Shown here: positions 1-10,546 of the stretch, one piece after another
Layout: each line of letters begins with the position of its first letter
Position numbering within the stretch: position 1 is the stretch's first letter
Origin: Pyropia yezoensis
Lineage: Eukaryota > Rhodophyta > Bangiophyceae > Bangiales > Bangiaceae
Assembly: GCA_009829735.1 (NCBI GenBank)
Contig: CM020618.1
Span: 7,841,119 to 7,905,118, forward strand
DNA length: 64,000 bases
Reading direction: 5' to 3'
The notes under the pieces: generated by a model
Told to the model about the DNA's origin: nothing
Seen by the model: only the letters and a program-made list of their open reading frames with translations
Databases searched by the model: none
Made by a program: the position numbers and the translations under genes

Positions 1-597
1 GTTGCTTTTTTTGGTCGGATGACGTGCGCTCGCGCTGTGTGTGAATCAAGCTGTAGAATAGAGTGCGTCCCCCACGATACGGTATTGATTGCACTTGGGG
101 CCGCTGTCCACGACTGCGGCAGCTATAGCTCTGCATAGTTGTTCTTTCCATCAGCTGCTGTGGCTCCCGTGAACTCTTCCTCAGCAGAGTGTCTCCAGAG
201 ACTTCGCCTCGGATCCCCCTAACCTGGGACTATGTAACGGATTCATTCGCACTCATCTCCCTACGTCGGTCGCAGTCCATGCTACGTTGTTTCCATCGGG
301 CTAGCGATGCCCGCTACGCGACGCGCGCTGTCTGATACGTCGTGCTCATGGGGAGTCGATGGTCAATGGAACAAAAAGGACAGGCAACAAGCGGATGAAT
401 GGCACCGCCGTCAGAGAACAAAATAAAAACGACTAAGCCACGCCAGCGGCGCGCACTTCTCACTTGCTGAGACGAAGCCCAATATAGACACCTCCTGTGG
501 TAGAAAAGAAAGCACAGTGCGGCAAGCGCAACCAATACAGAGAGTGTGAGCAGACAATACACTCGCAGAGTCAGAGGTGCAAACTCAAGAAACTACA
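1..597. other. Flanking DNA with no recognised gene
   Basis: No open frame here reads like a protein. The stretch is less GC-rich than the rest of the window. It would be the 3' flank of the minus-strand FUN14-domain gene that follows, but no clear polyadenylation signal was identified. Confidence 0.5.
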
Positions 598-1302
598 TCA
601 ACTACCCAGCCTCGGCAACGTATCGCGTCCTGACCGTAAGCAACGACACCATGCACTTCCCCCAAACGCACCCGTAAACGCGGTCGCAAACGGCATCTTG
701 TACGCCAGCAAACCAATCGAGTCGCGGAAGCGGCCACCATCGAGCGCAGGGCTCAAGTCCCGCGCCATCTTATCCCATCCCACGTGCGCCCAGCCCCGGT
801 GCGCCATGTACTGGAGCACGAGGACCTCCCCACCCACCACCACCATCAGCATCCGTCCCAATTTCCGCAGGCAAAACCCGGTGGCGATGCCCAGGACGCA
901 TCCAAACGAAAGCTGCTCACCAACCGGGCCCCAAAAAGACTTTCGCACCTCCGTTTGCAGCTCCACAGTGGGCGTGTACGTATCCTTTGGTGGGTATGCA
1001 TAGGTGGGATCCGTGCCAACCACCGCCGCATCCGCCGCGGCACCAGTGGCCCCACCGGCGGCGAGGGCGCCCAGAAAGGCTGCCGCCGTGCCGCTCCCAT
1101 AACGAACAGATACGCCTCGACCACAGTTGGAAACCCCTCCCGACGCCGTACGAGTGGAAGATGGGAGCGGTGGGGTGACAGTGCGGAGCATGGCCCGGAA
1201 GATGATGCCTGCGCGGGATGCCAGGCCGGCGGCGCCAATGCCTGACGCCGAGGGGGGCGGCATCATGATTGCCATGGCAATCCAAGAGGCCACGGGCGAC
1301 AC
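598..1302 (-). CDS. FUN14 domain-containing mitochondrial-type membrane protein
   Basis: This frame encodes 234 residues. FUN14 proteins (FUNDC1/2 relatives) are small proteins of the outer mitochondrial membrane, and of plastids in some algae and plants, linked to mitophagy and organelle quality control. The first ~90 residues are rich in Ala, Arg, Ser and Gly and look like an organelle-targeting extension. Residues ~128-170 carry the family signature: SFGCVLGIATGFCLRKLGR, then a Gly-rich hydrophobic segment (MLMVVVGGEVLVLQYMAHRG), then a WDKM motif. A second hydrophobic segment lies at ~195-215 (LLAYKMPFATAFTGAFGG). After this Gly pair the tail turns Cys/Arg-rich, unlike the family, so a short 3' exon may have been missed. 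The start could also be an internal Met near residue 38. The family call is by motif recognition. The organelle is inferred. Confidence 0.75.
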   Translation of the reverse strand: MSPVASWIAMAIMMPPPSASGIGAAGLASRAGIIFRAMLRTVTPPLPSSTRTASGGVSNCGRGVSVRYGSGTAAAFLGALAAGGATGAAADAAVVGTDPTYAYPPKDTYTPTVELQTEVRKSFWGPVGEQLSFGCVLGIATGFCLRKLGRMLMVVVGGEVLVLQYMAHRGWAHVGWDKMARDLSPALDGGRFRDSIGLLAYKMPFATAFTGAFGGSAWCRCLRSGRDTLPRLGS

Positions 1303-3626
1303 CGGAGGACAGATAGAGTCTGAGAAGTGAAGAAAGATGACAAGCTGCGCACCGGAGGTGATCGCGGAGAAAGACGGGTGTCGCGTTCAAGACGGTGAGT
1401 TGAGTTGCCCTGGAGGAAGGTGCACACCACACTGGAGCAACGTACAAGTCACAGATCATGGGCTGTCTGGCAGACCCACAAGGTAGGCTACTTTATCACA
1501 AGTGTAGGAGCCTCTGGCGGTTAATAGTAAAGAAGTCTGATTCGTTTCATGGCTCTGACTACTTTGGATGTCGCGATTCACTTCGGGGCTGAAGAGCTGC
1601 ACATGCCGCAAGTGTCAGTGGACACGAGGAGTCGAACCGCGCAGATCGCGGTGAAGCGCCTTCGCTCGGACGCCTGTCCAGGAATGGTATACTCACCACC
1701 GTGCGGTGTCCTGGCATAATTGAAAGACACCGAGCGCTCCTCGTGCCCCCCTGGCTGTGTGGTCGACAGGATGTCGGTGGAATCATGGGTAGACCAGGTG
1801 GGCGCCATCGGCTGTCCGCTGTCCGGAAGAGTCGCACCTCCGAAATACGAATCCCGCGCGGCTTCTTGCTGAGCTCGAGAGTGCCAGGTAATCTCAGCAC
1901 CCGCTCTTGTAGCTCGAGGGCGCTGCGGTGGCTGGCGATGGCGGGAACAAAGCAAGACGGCCCAACAAACTCTATGCGTTTTCTTCTGTCTCGTACTCGC
2001 GCGCCCTCACCAGCCTGTAGTCCTCAAGCACATCTGGAACTTGCTCTGATTGCATCGTGCTTGTTGGCCTGGAAAGGCCTCCGCGCTCGCCGTTGCAGCT
2101 CGAGGGCACCGTGGAGTGAAGAAAATTATGGGGCCTACAGCCTGCTCCTGCCGTCCCAGTGCGCCTTCCCGCGTGCTCCAAGCCCTCATGTCCCCAATTG
2201 GACTTACCAGCCTGTGCGCTTGTCATAAAGCTCGGCGTGATAGGTGTTGTGTGTTGGCGATGGTTCGAACAGAGGAGGACCCAGCTTTCGCCCCTGGAGA
2301 TCCGCCCTCGGAGCGCGAAGACGTGGAGGTCAACCGCGTGGATGTGGAAGTGGCCGTGGATGAAGCAAACAGGGAAAGGTCTAACCAGCGCTCTTGGCTT
2401 GATCTCCGGCGCTTTCCGAAGTCTATCGTCCCCGGGGTCAAAGGGAGGGGCTCACTCTGCCCTCGTGGTCGGTGCTGGCGGCGAAGGCCCAAGCTCTCTC
2501 CTGTGTCTTGGGGACGTGACAGAGCAAGGTCGGAGAGGCTCAGCCCCGGCTGCCTTTTGGCTTGTTCTTTGGCCCGCTTCTAAGCCTTTTGTTCCCGGGT
2601 TCGAAGAGAGAGGATTCCACTGCATTGGTGGCTGGTGCTGGCCGGGGGAGCCCCAGACCTGTCCCCTGCTTCTTGGGTGCTTGGTGGTGGCTGCGGAGCA
2701 ACCAAAAATGACGGACCACCGTGAAAGGCGTCATCGGACTGACCCTGTGGCGCACTCTCTTACCTGTTGGCCTGTTTCCTGGGGCTCATACTTCTCAAGC
2801 TCGTCCCGATCGGGTGGGGGTGTGTGTTGCTGGGGGGGACGAAACGCAAAGAGGCCAGCGCGCCCCGCGGGGCGCGCGGGCAGCCGCCCACCCTTGTTGT
2901 GTGCCACGACGTGTGGCAGTGGCAGTGGGGCAAGGCAAAGAGGGCGGACTAGCGCACGCCCGTGTCGTCCCATGCGGCAAGCCAGCGAGCGAATTTTGCG
3001 GCTACGGCGTGCGTCGGTGCACCACGCCAGATTGGGGGTGTTGGTGGGGGGAGTGAATCTGCAGGCGGCACAGGCCAGGCATGCATGGAGACGCAAATTG
3101 AATCACCCAGCTGGCAAAGCGCGAGAAAACTGTGAAGGTCCTCCAGCCTGGTCCACGCGGGCAGAGGTCCATCGGATGGACCTGTCCATCATGGACTCCA
3201 TCCTCAGACGCGCACACGGGCCCAGCCACCGCACCGTTCCGAGGACAGATAGGCGGCTTGCTCTCTGGGGGTGTTTGGTGGGGGGGGGGATGCGGGGGGG
3301 GGGGGTGCCGCTGCGGCACACACCCCGGCGGGCCCGCTGTAGAAACGTCCCAGCGCACACGCCATGGCCGCTGTTGTGCGGCGTGGCTGATGTTCCAGCA
3401 GTGACCGCCGGCGCACCGCATGGTGCCGCACAAAATGGGCCTGTGACGGCCGTATTTCTGCCCACGTTGCTGCCCTCCCGTCTCTGAGGGGCACACTTCT
3501 CGACGCAGCGCCCTCGTGCGCCGCGCTAGAGGACACAGGGCTCGGTTACCGCTCCATGATCCCGCACCAAGCGGTCACGCCGGTGTGCCAGTGCCCCAGT
3601 GCGCCAGCGTGCATGGACACAGCACA
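1303..3626. other. Intergenic stretch between FUN14 and cupin genes
   Basis: Several long open frames exist (for example 2159-3487, plus), but they are Arg/Pro/Ser-rich, overlap one another on both strands and resemble no family. The sequence contains a diverged internal duplication near 2.4-2.7 kb, annotated separately, and poly-G runs around 3282-3305. I see no RNA gene. Confidence 0.5.
2410..2700. repeat. Diverged direct duplication, period about 163 bp
   Basis: The segment from about 2415 to 2520 and the segment from about 2578 to 2683 share a series of words in the same order: a TTCC/TTCT start, CCCGGG, a GGTGCTGGC-type core, and a CTTGGG end. They look like an old imperfect tandem duplication. 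Identity was judged by eye only. Confidence 0.4.
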
Positions 3627-3633
3627 CTATAAG
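3627..3633 (+). promoter_or_regulatory. Candidate TATA box for the cupin gene
   Basis: CTATAAG lies about 235 bases upstream of the cupin ATG, inside a C-rich stretch that would form the 5' leader. A TATA-like element is rare in such GC-rich DNA, which makes it stand out, but its use is not shown. Confidence 0.35.
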
Positions 3634-3864
3634 AACCCTCTGGGTGCTCCCGCAGCGTTCATGGATCCCCTTGTTCCCACATCTCCGCACAGCAGTCGCA
3701 CACTCACCCGCCAACGCAAGTGCACACTCCCGCCTACCTGCCCACCCGCTCAAGGACGCCAGCGCCTTCTCCTTTTTCTTCTTTTCCAGTGATCCTCTCC
3801 ACTCAAGGCCCACTCCCCACGCTCACCCTCTCCACCCTCACCACCCAGGCTGCCACCCCTGACA

Positions 3865-4530
3865 ATGGCTCGCTCGTCTACCACCGTGGCTGCCGCCGCT
3901 TGCGTGGTAGTGGCCGTCCTGGCCAGCGCCGTGGCGGCGACGCCCCGCCCCGCTGACCTCTTCCCCACCGCCGTGCAGGTGCGGGCAAAGTTTGACGACG
4001 CCGCGTTTGTGATTGACACGACTAAGATTGAGGGGAACCCCAACCACGCGGGCAACATCCGGGGGATCAACCAGGGGGCCTTCCCGGTGCTGGGTCTCCC
4101 AGAGGTTGACTCCTCCCTGGCACTCATCTCCCTGGCGGAGAACGCGCACAACCTGCCGCACACCCACCCGCGGGCGTCCGAGACGCTCCTCCTCCTCAAG
4201 GGCAAACTTGAGGTGTTTATCGTGGAAGAGAACGGGCCGGGCGACGTGCGGGTGATTGAAAACACCATCCGCCCGGGCGGGGTGGCGGTCTTCCCCAAGG
4301 GCCTCCTCCACGGTCAGCGGTGCGTGGCGCGCGACGGCTGCAAGGGCGCGGCGGTGCTGGGCAGCGGCGACCCGGGGGTCATCACCGTCAGCGCCCGCCT
4401 GTGCGACGCGCCCGTCGAGGCGGTGGCGGCGGCGCTGGGCGTGCCAGAGGGGGTGGCCACGCGGGTGTGCGACCGGATCTCGGGCAATCCGGGGGCGGGG
4501 CAGCCGGCAAAGGACAAGCACCGCCGCTGA
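3865..4530 (+). CDS. Germin-like secreted cupin protein
   Basis: The product has 221 residues, the usual size for a germin-like protein, which is a one-domain metal-binding cupin of the cell wall or extracellular matrix. Residues 1-~25 form a signal peptide: a short basic start, an Ala/Val-rich core, and a cleavage-like AVAATPRP site. Germin box 1 is present as HNLPHTHPRASETLLLLKG, supplying the two His and one Glu that bind the metal. Box 2 is present as RPGGVAVFPKGLLHGQR, supplying the third His. Two Cys in the C-terminal half (RLCDAPVE, TRVCDRI) could pair. Family members include Mn-dependent oxalate oxidases and superoxide dismutases, and the sequence alone does not say which activity applies. 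The tail is basic (KDKHRR). There is no intron. The ATG was chosen because the signal peptide begins there and because a TATA-like element lies upstream. Confidence 0.88.
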   Translation: MARSSTTVAAAACVVVAVLASAVAATPRPADLFPTAVQVRAKFDDAAFVIDTTKIEGNPNHAGNIRGINQGAFPVLGLPEVDSSLALISLAENAHNLPHTHPRASETLLLLKGKLEVFIVEENGPGDVRVIENTIRPGGVAVFPKGLLHGQRCVARDGCKGAAVLGSGDPGVITVSARLCDAPVEAVAAALGVPEGVATRVCDRISGNPGAGQPAKDKHRR

Positions 4531-6640
4531 GGGGGGTGGCGGCAGCGGAGGCTGCCGGGCGGAGAAGCGCAACTGCCCGCTGGGCTGGGTGCGCTTGGAC
4601 ATTGGCCACGCCTGCATTGGACCCTGTGAATGAGAGTTCAGTGTCGGGATTGACGCCGGATCTGAAGTCAAGGCCAAATCGTTTACCTACAGATGAGTGT
4701 AGCCAAGGGAGAGGGACGGCGGGCAGGTAGGCTCGGTAGCATCAACATCACCCTCTCTCTCAGACCCCACGGCTGCTCATGAGTTTGGAGAGAGGGTGTA
4801 GCCATTACTTCTCGACCATAATATCCGCTTGACTCTCTCACTGTGGACACCGTCGCCCACCGCGGGGCCCACTGGGGTAGCTCCTTTGCTCTGCACCTGG
4901 TGGCGGAGCCCTGTCGGATGGGTCTCCAAAAATCCAACCGATTGTCATTGCGCAGACAAAGGCGCGTTACTCTCTTTACTCACGGACCATGCGGTCCCGC
5001 GCCGTGCACATAAAGGGCCCACCGGCCCGTCGGAAATCCCGACCCAATCGACCCACCCCAGCTGCACGGCGATCGAGCACATCCGCAATGTCACCCAGGA
5101 CACTCTGTCCTACCGCCGGGGCAACGAGGCCGTAAAGGCCGTATCTCAGGGTACTCTTCCCGCACCAACACCGATGGAGCCAAAGAGGCACTTTATCCCC
5201 GCCGGCGTCTGGCAGGCGCACGCAGGGTAGAGGAGGGTGGAGTATTAAATTTAACTATATGTAATCCACCTTTAGGCTCTACCCATACGCGGCCGCTGTC
5301 GTACTGTAACAAAGGCTCCCTGAAGATGGAGGGCCAGCTAGTGGGTCGACCGGACGTTGGCGCATGCGCAGGCCGCACGGTAGAGCTGCGCAACGCCGCC
5401 ATCAATGCGAAATCCGGAGGGCAAGGGAGGGGGGTGACTGGCGCTCTGCTGCGTGGCGCGGCGCGACATGGGCGGTACGGCGTTTTTGTAGCGATTCACG
5501 AAGGGGGATCTCAAGCGAGTGCGAGCAGCACCGCTCGCCGACGGGCCGGACCTCTGCAGGGCCGCCAAAGGGATGCTCGCCGTCGTGGCAACCGACGGGA
5601 ACAGGGCCCATGGGCAGGGGAACTGCTATGTAAGTAGGCGCCTTCCCAGCTCCTCTCTTCCCTCTTTCCTTTCCGACGCACTCAGCTCCAGCACAGGCAC
5701 ACAGTGTACTGTATGTATGTACCGTACTGTACCTACTCACATGTGCTGCCCTCGATGGGGGGAGAGGAGACGATTGACAGGGCAGAATAAAGGCACGCAA
5801 GCCCAGACACTTCTTCACAAATCTTGCATGCTCGCCTGCAAAGCAGTAAGTTTTGGTTGAGTGTGTCGCTACCGATCCTCTCGGAAATACGCTGCGGACC
5901 GCCAGCAATGCAAAAACACGTTCATACGTTGTGCCTGCTGTGCGGGTGGGGCGCCCAGTTATTGGCCCTCGTGCGCGTATACGTGAGTCACTACCCCGTG
6001 ACGTCACGCCACCCAGGAGGCTTTCGCCACAAATGCGTCCCCGCGCGGGGGCGCGCCAGGCACGGTGACTGACCAGCGCACGGCGGGAAAGCGCGGGCAA
6101 GTCCCGAACTGTTGAGCGGGTGGCTGGCCGGCTGTCCACGCGAACGCACGGCGGCAGGATTTGATTCGCCACGCCCCGTTTGCGGGGGGCTAAAAAAAAC
6201 CCAGGGGTGGTCGGACCTGACGGCATGAGGGGGAGGTCAGGCCGCCGTGGGGGCGCGCCGAGTGGGTGCGCGTCACCCCTGCAGGGCCCCACCAGCTGGT
6301 GGGTGGGCGGGCGGCGTGCCGCGGGGCGTGGGACGCAAGGCGCCTCGTCGACCTTCTCGGCGCGGCGACACTCCCGTGAGGGGGTGTTTGTTCCCTTGTG
6401 CCAGCTTCCCGGTGTCACCTGCTCTGGGCGCCACCGGGTCGGCGTGCTGGCCACTACCCCTGTGCCGCCGGGCACTTGACCGGCGTGCGAAGCGGTCGTC
6501 GGCCTTTCGCAGGCGCCCTGCTGTACCCTAGAGCGCTTTCGGTGGACAGCTTCCACGGGCGCCCCCTTTGGCCCTGCCCGTGCTCATCTTCTTCGCGGTC
6601 GGTCGTACGCGGGCGTGGTGCAGCACCGGTGCTTGGTCGT
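4531..6640. other. Intergenic stretch between cupin and kinase-like genes
   Basis: No recognisable gene is visible. The longest open frame (5402-6556, minus) is Arg/Pro-rich, spans regions of different composition and has no family character. The part at 5230-5320 is relatively AT-rich. The stretch presumably holds the 3' end of the cupin transcript and the promoter of the kinase-like gene. Confidence 0.5.
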
Positions 6641-6645
6641 GCATT

Positions 6646-6654
6646 GTATATATG
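6646..6654 (+). promoter_or_regulatory. Candidate TATA box for the kinase-like gene
   Basis: GTATATATG lies about 130 bases upstream of the chosen ATG at 6779 in otherwise GC-rich DNA. It supports that start over the far upstream in-frame start at 6398. Confidence 0.5.
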
Positions 6655-6778
6655 TGCACCGCGGTGGTTGCGTGAGTGCCGGCCTATCGAGAGTCTCGAC
6701 GTAGCCACAGAGTCCCCCGTTTCCACCGCGGCACACTTCCCCCTCGCACAGTCTTTCACCCCCCGCCGTCGCCGCGCC

Positions 6779-9700
6779 ATGGACCCGACACGATCCTTCT
6801 ACATGTCCATGCCGTCGGCCCCCCCACCGCCGCTCCCCCCCGCCACGGCGCCGACGGCTTTCCTTGGCCACGGGCCTTCGGCGCCGGCCGCCCCTGCCAG
6901 CCTCCCCCCCGCCCGCCGGCAGCGGCCGCCCAAGGCGCGCACGGCGCCCGCGCCGCACGACCTGGCGTGCCTTCCCCCGCTGCTGCCGCCCGACCGCCTT
7001 TCGTGGGCGCCCACCCCCTCAAGCCTCCTTGGCTCGGGCACCTATGGCGCCATTTACCGGGGCACCCTCGACGGGTCGACGCCGGTGGCGGTCAAGCTCA
7101 TCCGCAGGCGGTCGGTGCTGCCGACGGGTGGCGGCGGCGGCGGCAGCGGCGGTGGCGCTGACGGCGGCGCCACACCATCGACGGCGCCGCTCACCCCCGA
7201 GGCGCGCAAGGCGGTCCGCGCGGCGGGCCGCTTTGCCACAGAGGTGGCCACGTACGCGCGGCTGTCCCACCCATGTCTGGTCCAGTTTGTGGGCATCGCG
7301 TCGGCCTACCGGAGCGCACCAACGGTGCCGTCGCTGCTGGTGATGGAGTACATGGCGGGGGGGAGCCTGGCGGGGGGGCTGGCCACCGCGCGGGCGGCTG
7401 GAGTGACCGCAGGGGGGGTTCCCCTGCCGACGGTGGTTCGCGTGCTGGCCGACGTGGCAGCGGGAGTGGCGTACCTGCATGGCCAGACGACCCTGCACGG
7501 CCGGTTGAGTGCCTCCAACATCCTCTTGACAGAACCGCTTGATTGGGACGACGGCGGTGGCATCGACAATGATGATGGCAACAACGGCGGCGACGATGGC
7601 GGGGGCGGCGCGGCCAGCCGCCGGTGGGATGGCGCCGCCAAGGTAGCTGACTTTACGCTCGCCCGCTGCATGGATACCGACGCCGACGATGGGGGCGGCG
7701 CCGCCACCGCCCTCCACGGGAGCACCATGGCCCGCACCGGTGGTGCGCTGCGCACCGCGTACGTGCCGCCCGAGGCGTTTAGCCAGCGGGTGCCCCGGTG
7801 GGAGCGCGACCTCGCCGCCGACGTGTACGCGTGGGGGGTTCTCGCGCAAGAGATGCTGACGGTGCAGCCACCCTGGGCGGTGCTCATTGCCGAAAAGGGT
7901 GCCGACGGAAGTGCGGCGGCCATCGCCGCCGCCGTCCAGGCGGGGGAGCGCCCCCCCTGGGGGGGGACCCCCACCGACGGTCCCGCCGGGGAGGTGCGCG
8001 CGCTGGCCGACGCGGCCATGGGCCACGCCTGGCGGGGGCGGCCGCTTATTGGCGCCCTCGCGTCGGCCATCGAGGCTCTCGCGGGGCGGCTGGGGGTGGC
8101 GCGAACGGGCGCCGCGGCCGTGCCGTCGGCGCCGCCCGCAGCGCCGGCGGCGACGGGTGGCGGGGGGCTGGGCGCCAGCCGCAGCTGGACCGCATCGCAA
8201 TGGGATATGGCCACACGGCCGTCGGCCATCACCACGCGCCCGCCGTCGGCACCCACCATGTCACCAATGTCGACGCCTGGGAGGGACCACACCTCCCCAC
8301 CGCCGCCGTTGGCGCCATTGGCGGCCGCGGAAGCCGCGCCGCCGCTGACCCTGCCGGCGGCGTCGTCCCGGCCAGCGGCGTCGCAGGCTGCCACCGCCCC
8401 GTCGGCGCCGCCCGCCGTCGCGGCACGCGGCGCCAAGCAGGGCGGCGCAGCACGCGGCGGGCGCCCCCCCCGGGGCCCCACCGCCAGTGGCGGTGCGTGG
8501 CTCCACATGGACATCCACGGGAGCCTGGCCGAGGAGTATGCGCGCTTTGAGCAGGAGGAGACCACGGAGGATCGCCGCCGCGCGTCAGTGTTGCTGGGAC
8601 AGGACGAGGAGCGGGTGGCGCGCGGCGGCGACGGCCGCCGCCGCCACACCACGGGCGGCGCCACGCAACGCCTCCACGACGGCGATGGCGGCTCGAGCTT
8701 GCTGCCCGTGGTGAGCGCTGACGACATCCTGTCGGCCGTGTCGCTGGTGAATACCATATCAGAGGAGCACGCTGCTCTGACGGACTCGTCGTCCGCGGTG
8801 GGCGCAAGCCAGTGCGATGATGATGGTGCCGACAGCGACGGCAGCGGAGAGGCGGTCGGGTATGGCGGTAGTAGCTACGGCGGTGTCGCGCGCGGCTATG
8901 CCGGTAGCCCTAGGGGCGCGGTGTCGCCCACAGCCGCGGCTGCAACCGACACTCGCCCCCGCTTTTCTGGGCGTCGCGGCCTCCCGCGCGGGACGACCTG
9001 GGCCGCCCGCAGCGGTCCGGGCGGCGACAGTGATTTAGCCGACACGACCGCCCGCGGCATGCTCTGGGGTTGGCTGCAGGAGCGCGTGGATGGAAGGGAG
9101 GTGGGCGGAGGTGAGAGCGCCCACGTGGACGACTCCTCAGCTGCTGCCTCCCCCCCGCCGCAGGCCATCGAGGATGACGGAATTGTGTCCCCGTCGCCGC
9201 CCCCGTCACCGGTGGAGGTGGTCGCGCCCGCTGCACCAACGCCGCCACAGGTGGTGGTTGTGGCGTCGGCGTCGCCACCCCCAAAGGTGGTGGTCGTCAC
9301 GTCTTCGTCGTCAACGCCGCACAACAGTCGCGCGGCGGCGGCGGATGGGGGCTCGGCCTCCACGGCAACCCCGTCACCGTTTGGGGTCTCTCCGAGGTCC
9401 ACGGCACCCGCTATTGCCCCCCCTGCACGGGCGGGATCGTCTGCTGAGGACCTGGCGGCTGCGCCTTGGTGGACAGACCGCCCGTCAGGGCGACCGTGGC
9501 CGACGGACGGCAGCCCCGGACAGGGTGGCAGTGGCGCTCCTGGCGTCCCCGCCCGCCAGGGGACGCCTATGGTCATGGGGCCCCGCCGCCGCGGTGGTGC
9601 CGCCCCGTCGGCAGCGGCAGCGCCCTCGGAGCAGCCGCGGCTACAGCCCCTACCGTGTACGACGTACACGGCGGAGGCAGGTGCGGCCGCGGCAGCACCA

Positions 9701-10546
9701 GCGGCGGCAGCGCCGGCCGCCGCGGCAACGGCAAAGGCCAATCTCGGCTCATCACCGCCTGCTGCCACTGGCGATGCCGATGGGCCGACGACGGGCGACG
9801 AGGCCGTCGCCGCCGAGGCCTATGACAGCCGCGAGGACGACGATACCCTCTACGACGCATGCGATGAGGTGCTGGCTTCGGCGTCCGTCCAGGAGCTCAC
9901 CGCCCTCACTGCAGCAGCCGCCACCACCGCCGCCACGCGGGTGGCCTGGGCGGATGACGCGCGGCAGCGCGAGCCGGCGGGCCGGCCCGTCCGCCGCATC
10001 CCCGGGGGAATTGTCGACGCGGCGCCAGCGGCGGCCTCCCCCGCCGCGCCGTCGGGGGCGGTGGCGCCGCTGGTGCCTGTCGCCGCCACCCGCACGGCAG
10101 TGACGACGGCGGCAGCCACCCCGCCGCGGCCTGCCCGCGTGGTCGGCCCTGGAGGGGCCGCCCTGCCCGGCGATAAGCGGCTGAGCCCCCAGCTGCCCCT
10201 CCCCGACGGCGTCTACCGCGGTTGCAACATCACCGTCGTGCTACGCCCGACGGCGTCCGAGCCGCTCATGGACGGGTCCTCTGCGGCAGCAGCCGCGGCG
10301 GCGGCCGCCGCAGGCACAGAGGCGGCGACTGGGGACGACGCGGCCACCCCGGGCGCCCGCGGCGGGCGGCGGAGCTTGGATGCACCTCCCGCGACGGGCG
10401 GCGGCGGCGGCGGGGGCGGCAGCCGCCCCGGCGGGGCGGCTGCCGCCGACGCCCGCCGCAGCTGTCAGCTGCCCGACGGCGGCCGTCTCCGCCGCGTGCG
10501 GGTTGGTATCTCATCCAAGGTGTCGTCGCTACTGTGGAGAGAGTGA
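6779..10546 (+). CDS. Protein-kinase-like protein lacking the HRD aspartate (probable pseudokinase)
   Basis: The product has 1255 residues. The N terminus (~1-75) is Pro/Ala-rich and a kinase-like domain of tyrosine-kinase-like type follows (~78-400). Visible motifs are the glycine loop GSGTYGAIYRG (from residue 85), the VAVK lysine (106), a helix-C Glu in RFATEVATYARLSHP, the hinge LLVMEYMAGGSL, a PPE motif in YVPPEAF, and DVYAWGVL. The catalytic loop reads LHGRLSASNILL, so the HRD Asp is Arg (242). The DFG motif is DFT (291-293). The active-site base is therefore missing, although ATP- and Mg-binding residues remain. Gly/Asp-rich inserts sit after VAVK and before DFT. Residues ~430-1255 are low-complexity (Ala, Pro, Ser, Gly) with short acidic patches and look disordered. 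The frame has no intron. It opens further upstream (to 6398), but the TATA element and leader composition favour this ATG. Confidence 0.82.
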   Translation: MDPTRSFYMSMPSAPPPPLPPATAPTAFLGHGPSAPAAPASLPPARRQRPPKARTAPAPHDLACLPPLLPPDRLSWAPTPSSLLGSGTYGAIYRGTLDGSTPVAVKLIRRRSVLPTGGGGGGSGGGADGGATPSTAPLTPEARKAVRAAGRFATEVATYARLSHPCLVQFVGIASAYRSAPTVPSLLVMEYMAGGSLAGGLATARAAGVTAGGVPLPTVVRVLADVAAGVAYLHGQTTLHGRLSASNILLTEPLDWDDGGGIDNDDGNNGGDDGGGGAASRRWDGAAKVADFTLARCMDTDADDGGGAATALHGSTMARTGGALRTAYVPPEAFSQRVPRWERDLAADVYAWGVLAQEMLTVQPPWAVLIAEKGADGSAAAIAAAVQAGERPPWGGTPTDGPAGEVRALADAAMGHAWRGRPLIGALASAIEALAGRLGVARTGAAAVPSAPPAAPAATGGGGLGASRSWTASQWDMATRPSAITTRPPSAPTMSPMSTPGRDHTSPPPPLAPLAAAEAAPPLTLPAASSRPAASQAATAPSAPPAVAARGAKQGGAARGGRPPRGPTASGGAWLHMDIHGSLAEEYARFEQEETTEDRRRASVLLGQDEERVARGGDGRRRHTTGGATQRLHDGDGGSSLLPVVSADDILSAVSLVNTISEEHAALTDSSSAVGASQCDDDGADSDGSGEAVGYGGSSYGGVARGYAGSPRGAVSPTAAAATDTRPRFSGRRGLPRGTTWAARSGPGGDSDLADTTARGMLWGWLQERVDGREVGGGESAHVDDSSAAASPPPQAIEDDGIVSPSPPPSPVEVVAPAAPTPPQVVVVASASPPPKVVVVTSSSSTPHNSRAAAADGGSASTATPSPFGVSPRSTAPAIAPPARAGSSAEDLAAAPWWTDRPSGRPWPTDGSPGQGGSGAPGVPARQGTPMVMGPRRRGGAAPSAAAAPSEQPRLQPLPCTTYTAEAGAAAAAPAAAAPAAAATAKANLGSSPPAATGDADGPTTGDEAVAAEAYDSREDDDTLYDACDEVLASASVQELTALTAAAATTAATRVAWADDARQREPAGRPVRRIPGGIVDAAPAAASPAAPSGAVAPLVPVAATRTAVTTAAATPPRPARVVGPGGAALPGDKRLSPQLPLPDGVYRGCNITVVLRPTASEPLMDGSSAAAAAAAAAAGTEAATGDDAATPGARGGRRSLDAPPATGGGGGGGGSRPGGAAAADARRSCQLPDGGRLRRVRVGISSKVSSLLWRE

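Noticed and set aside
2159..3487. 442-residue plus-strand open frame
   Set aside because: It crosses a diverged duplication and poly-G runs, lacks any family signature, and has competing frames on both strands.
4976..5230. Short frames between cupin and kinase-like genes
   Set aside because: The peptides on both strands look plausible in parts but match no family, and there is no start or promoter support.
5402..6556. 384-residue minus-strand open frame
   Set aside because: It is Arg/Pro-rich with no motif, crosses regions of different composition, and overlaps the presumed promoter of the kinase-like gene.
7306..8757. 483-residue open frame on the strand opposite the kinase-like gene
   Set aside because: It is a shadow of GC-rich coding DNA. 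It has no domain, and the plus-strand frame carries the kinase motifs.
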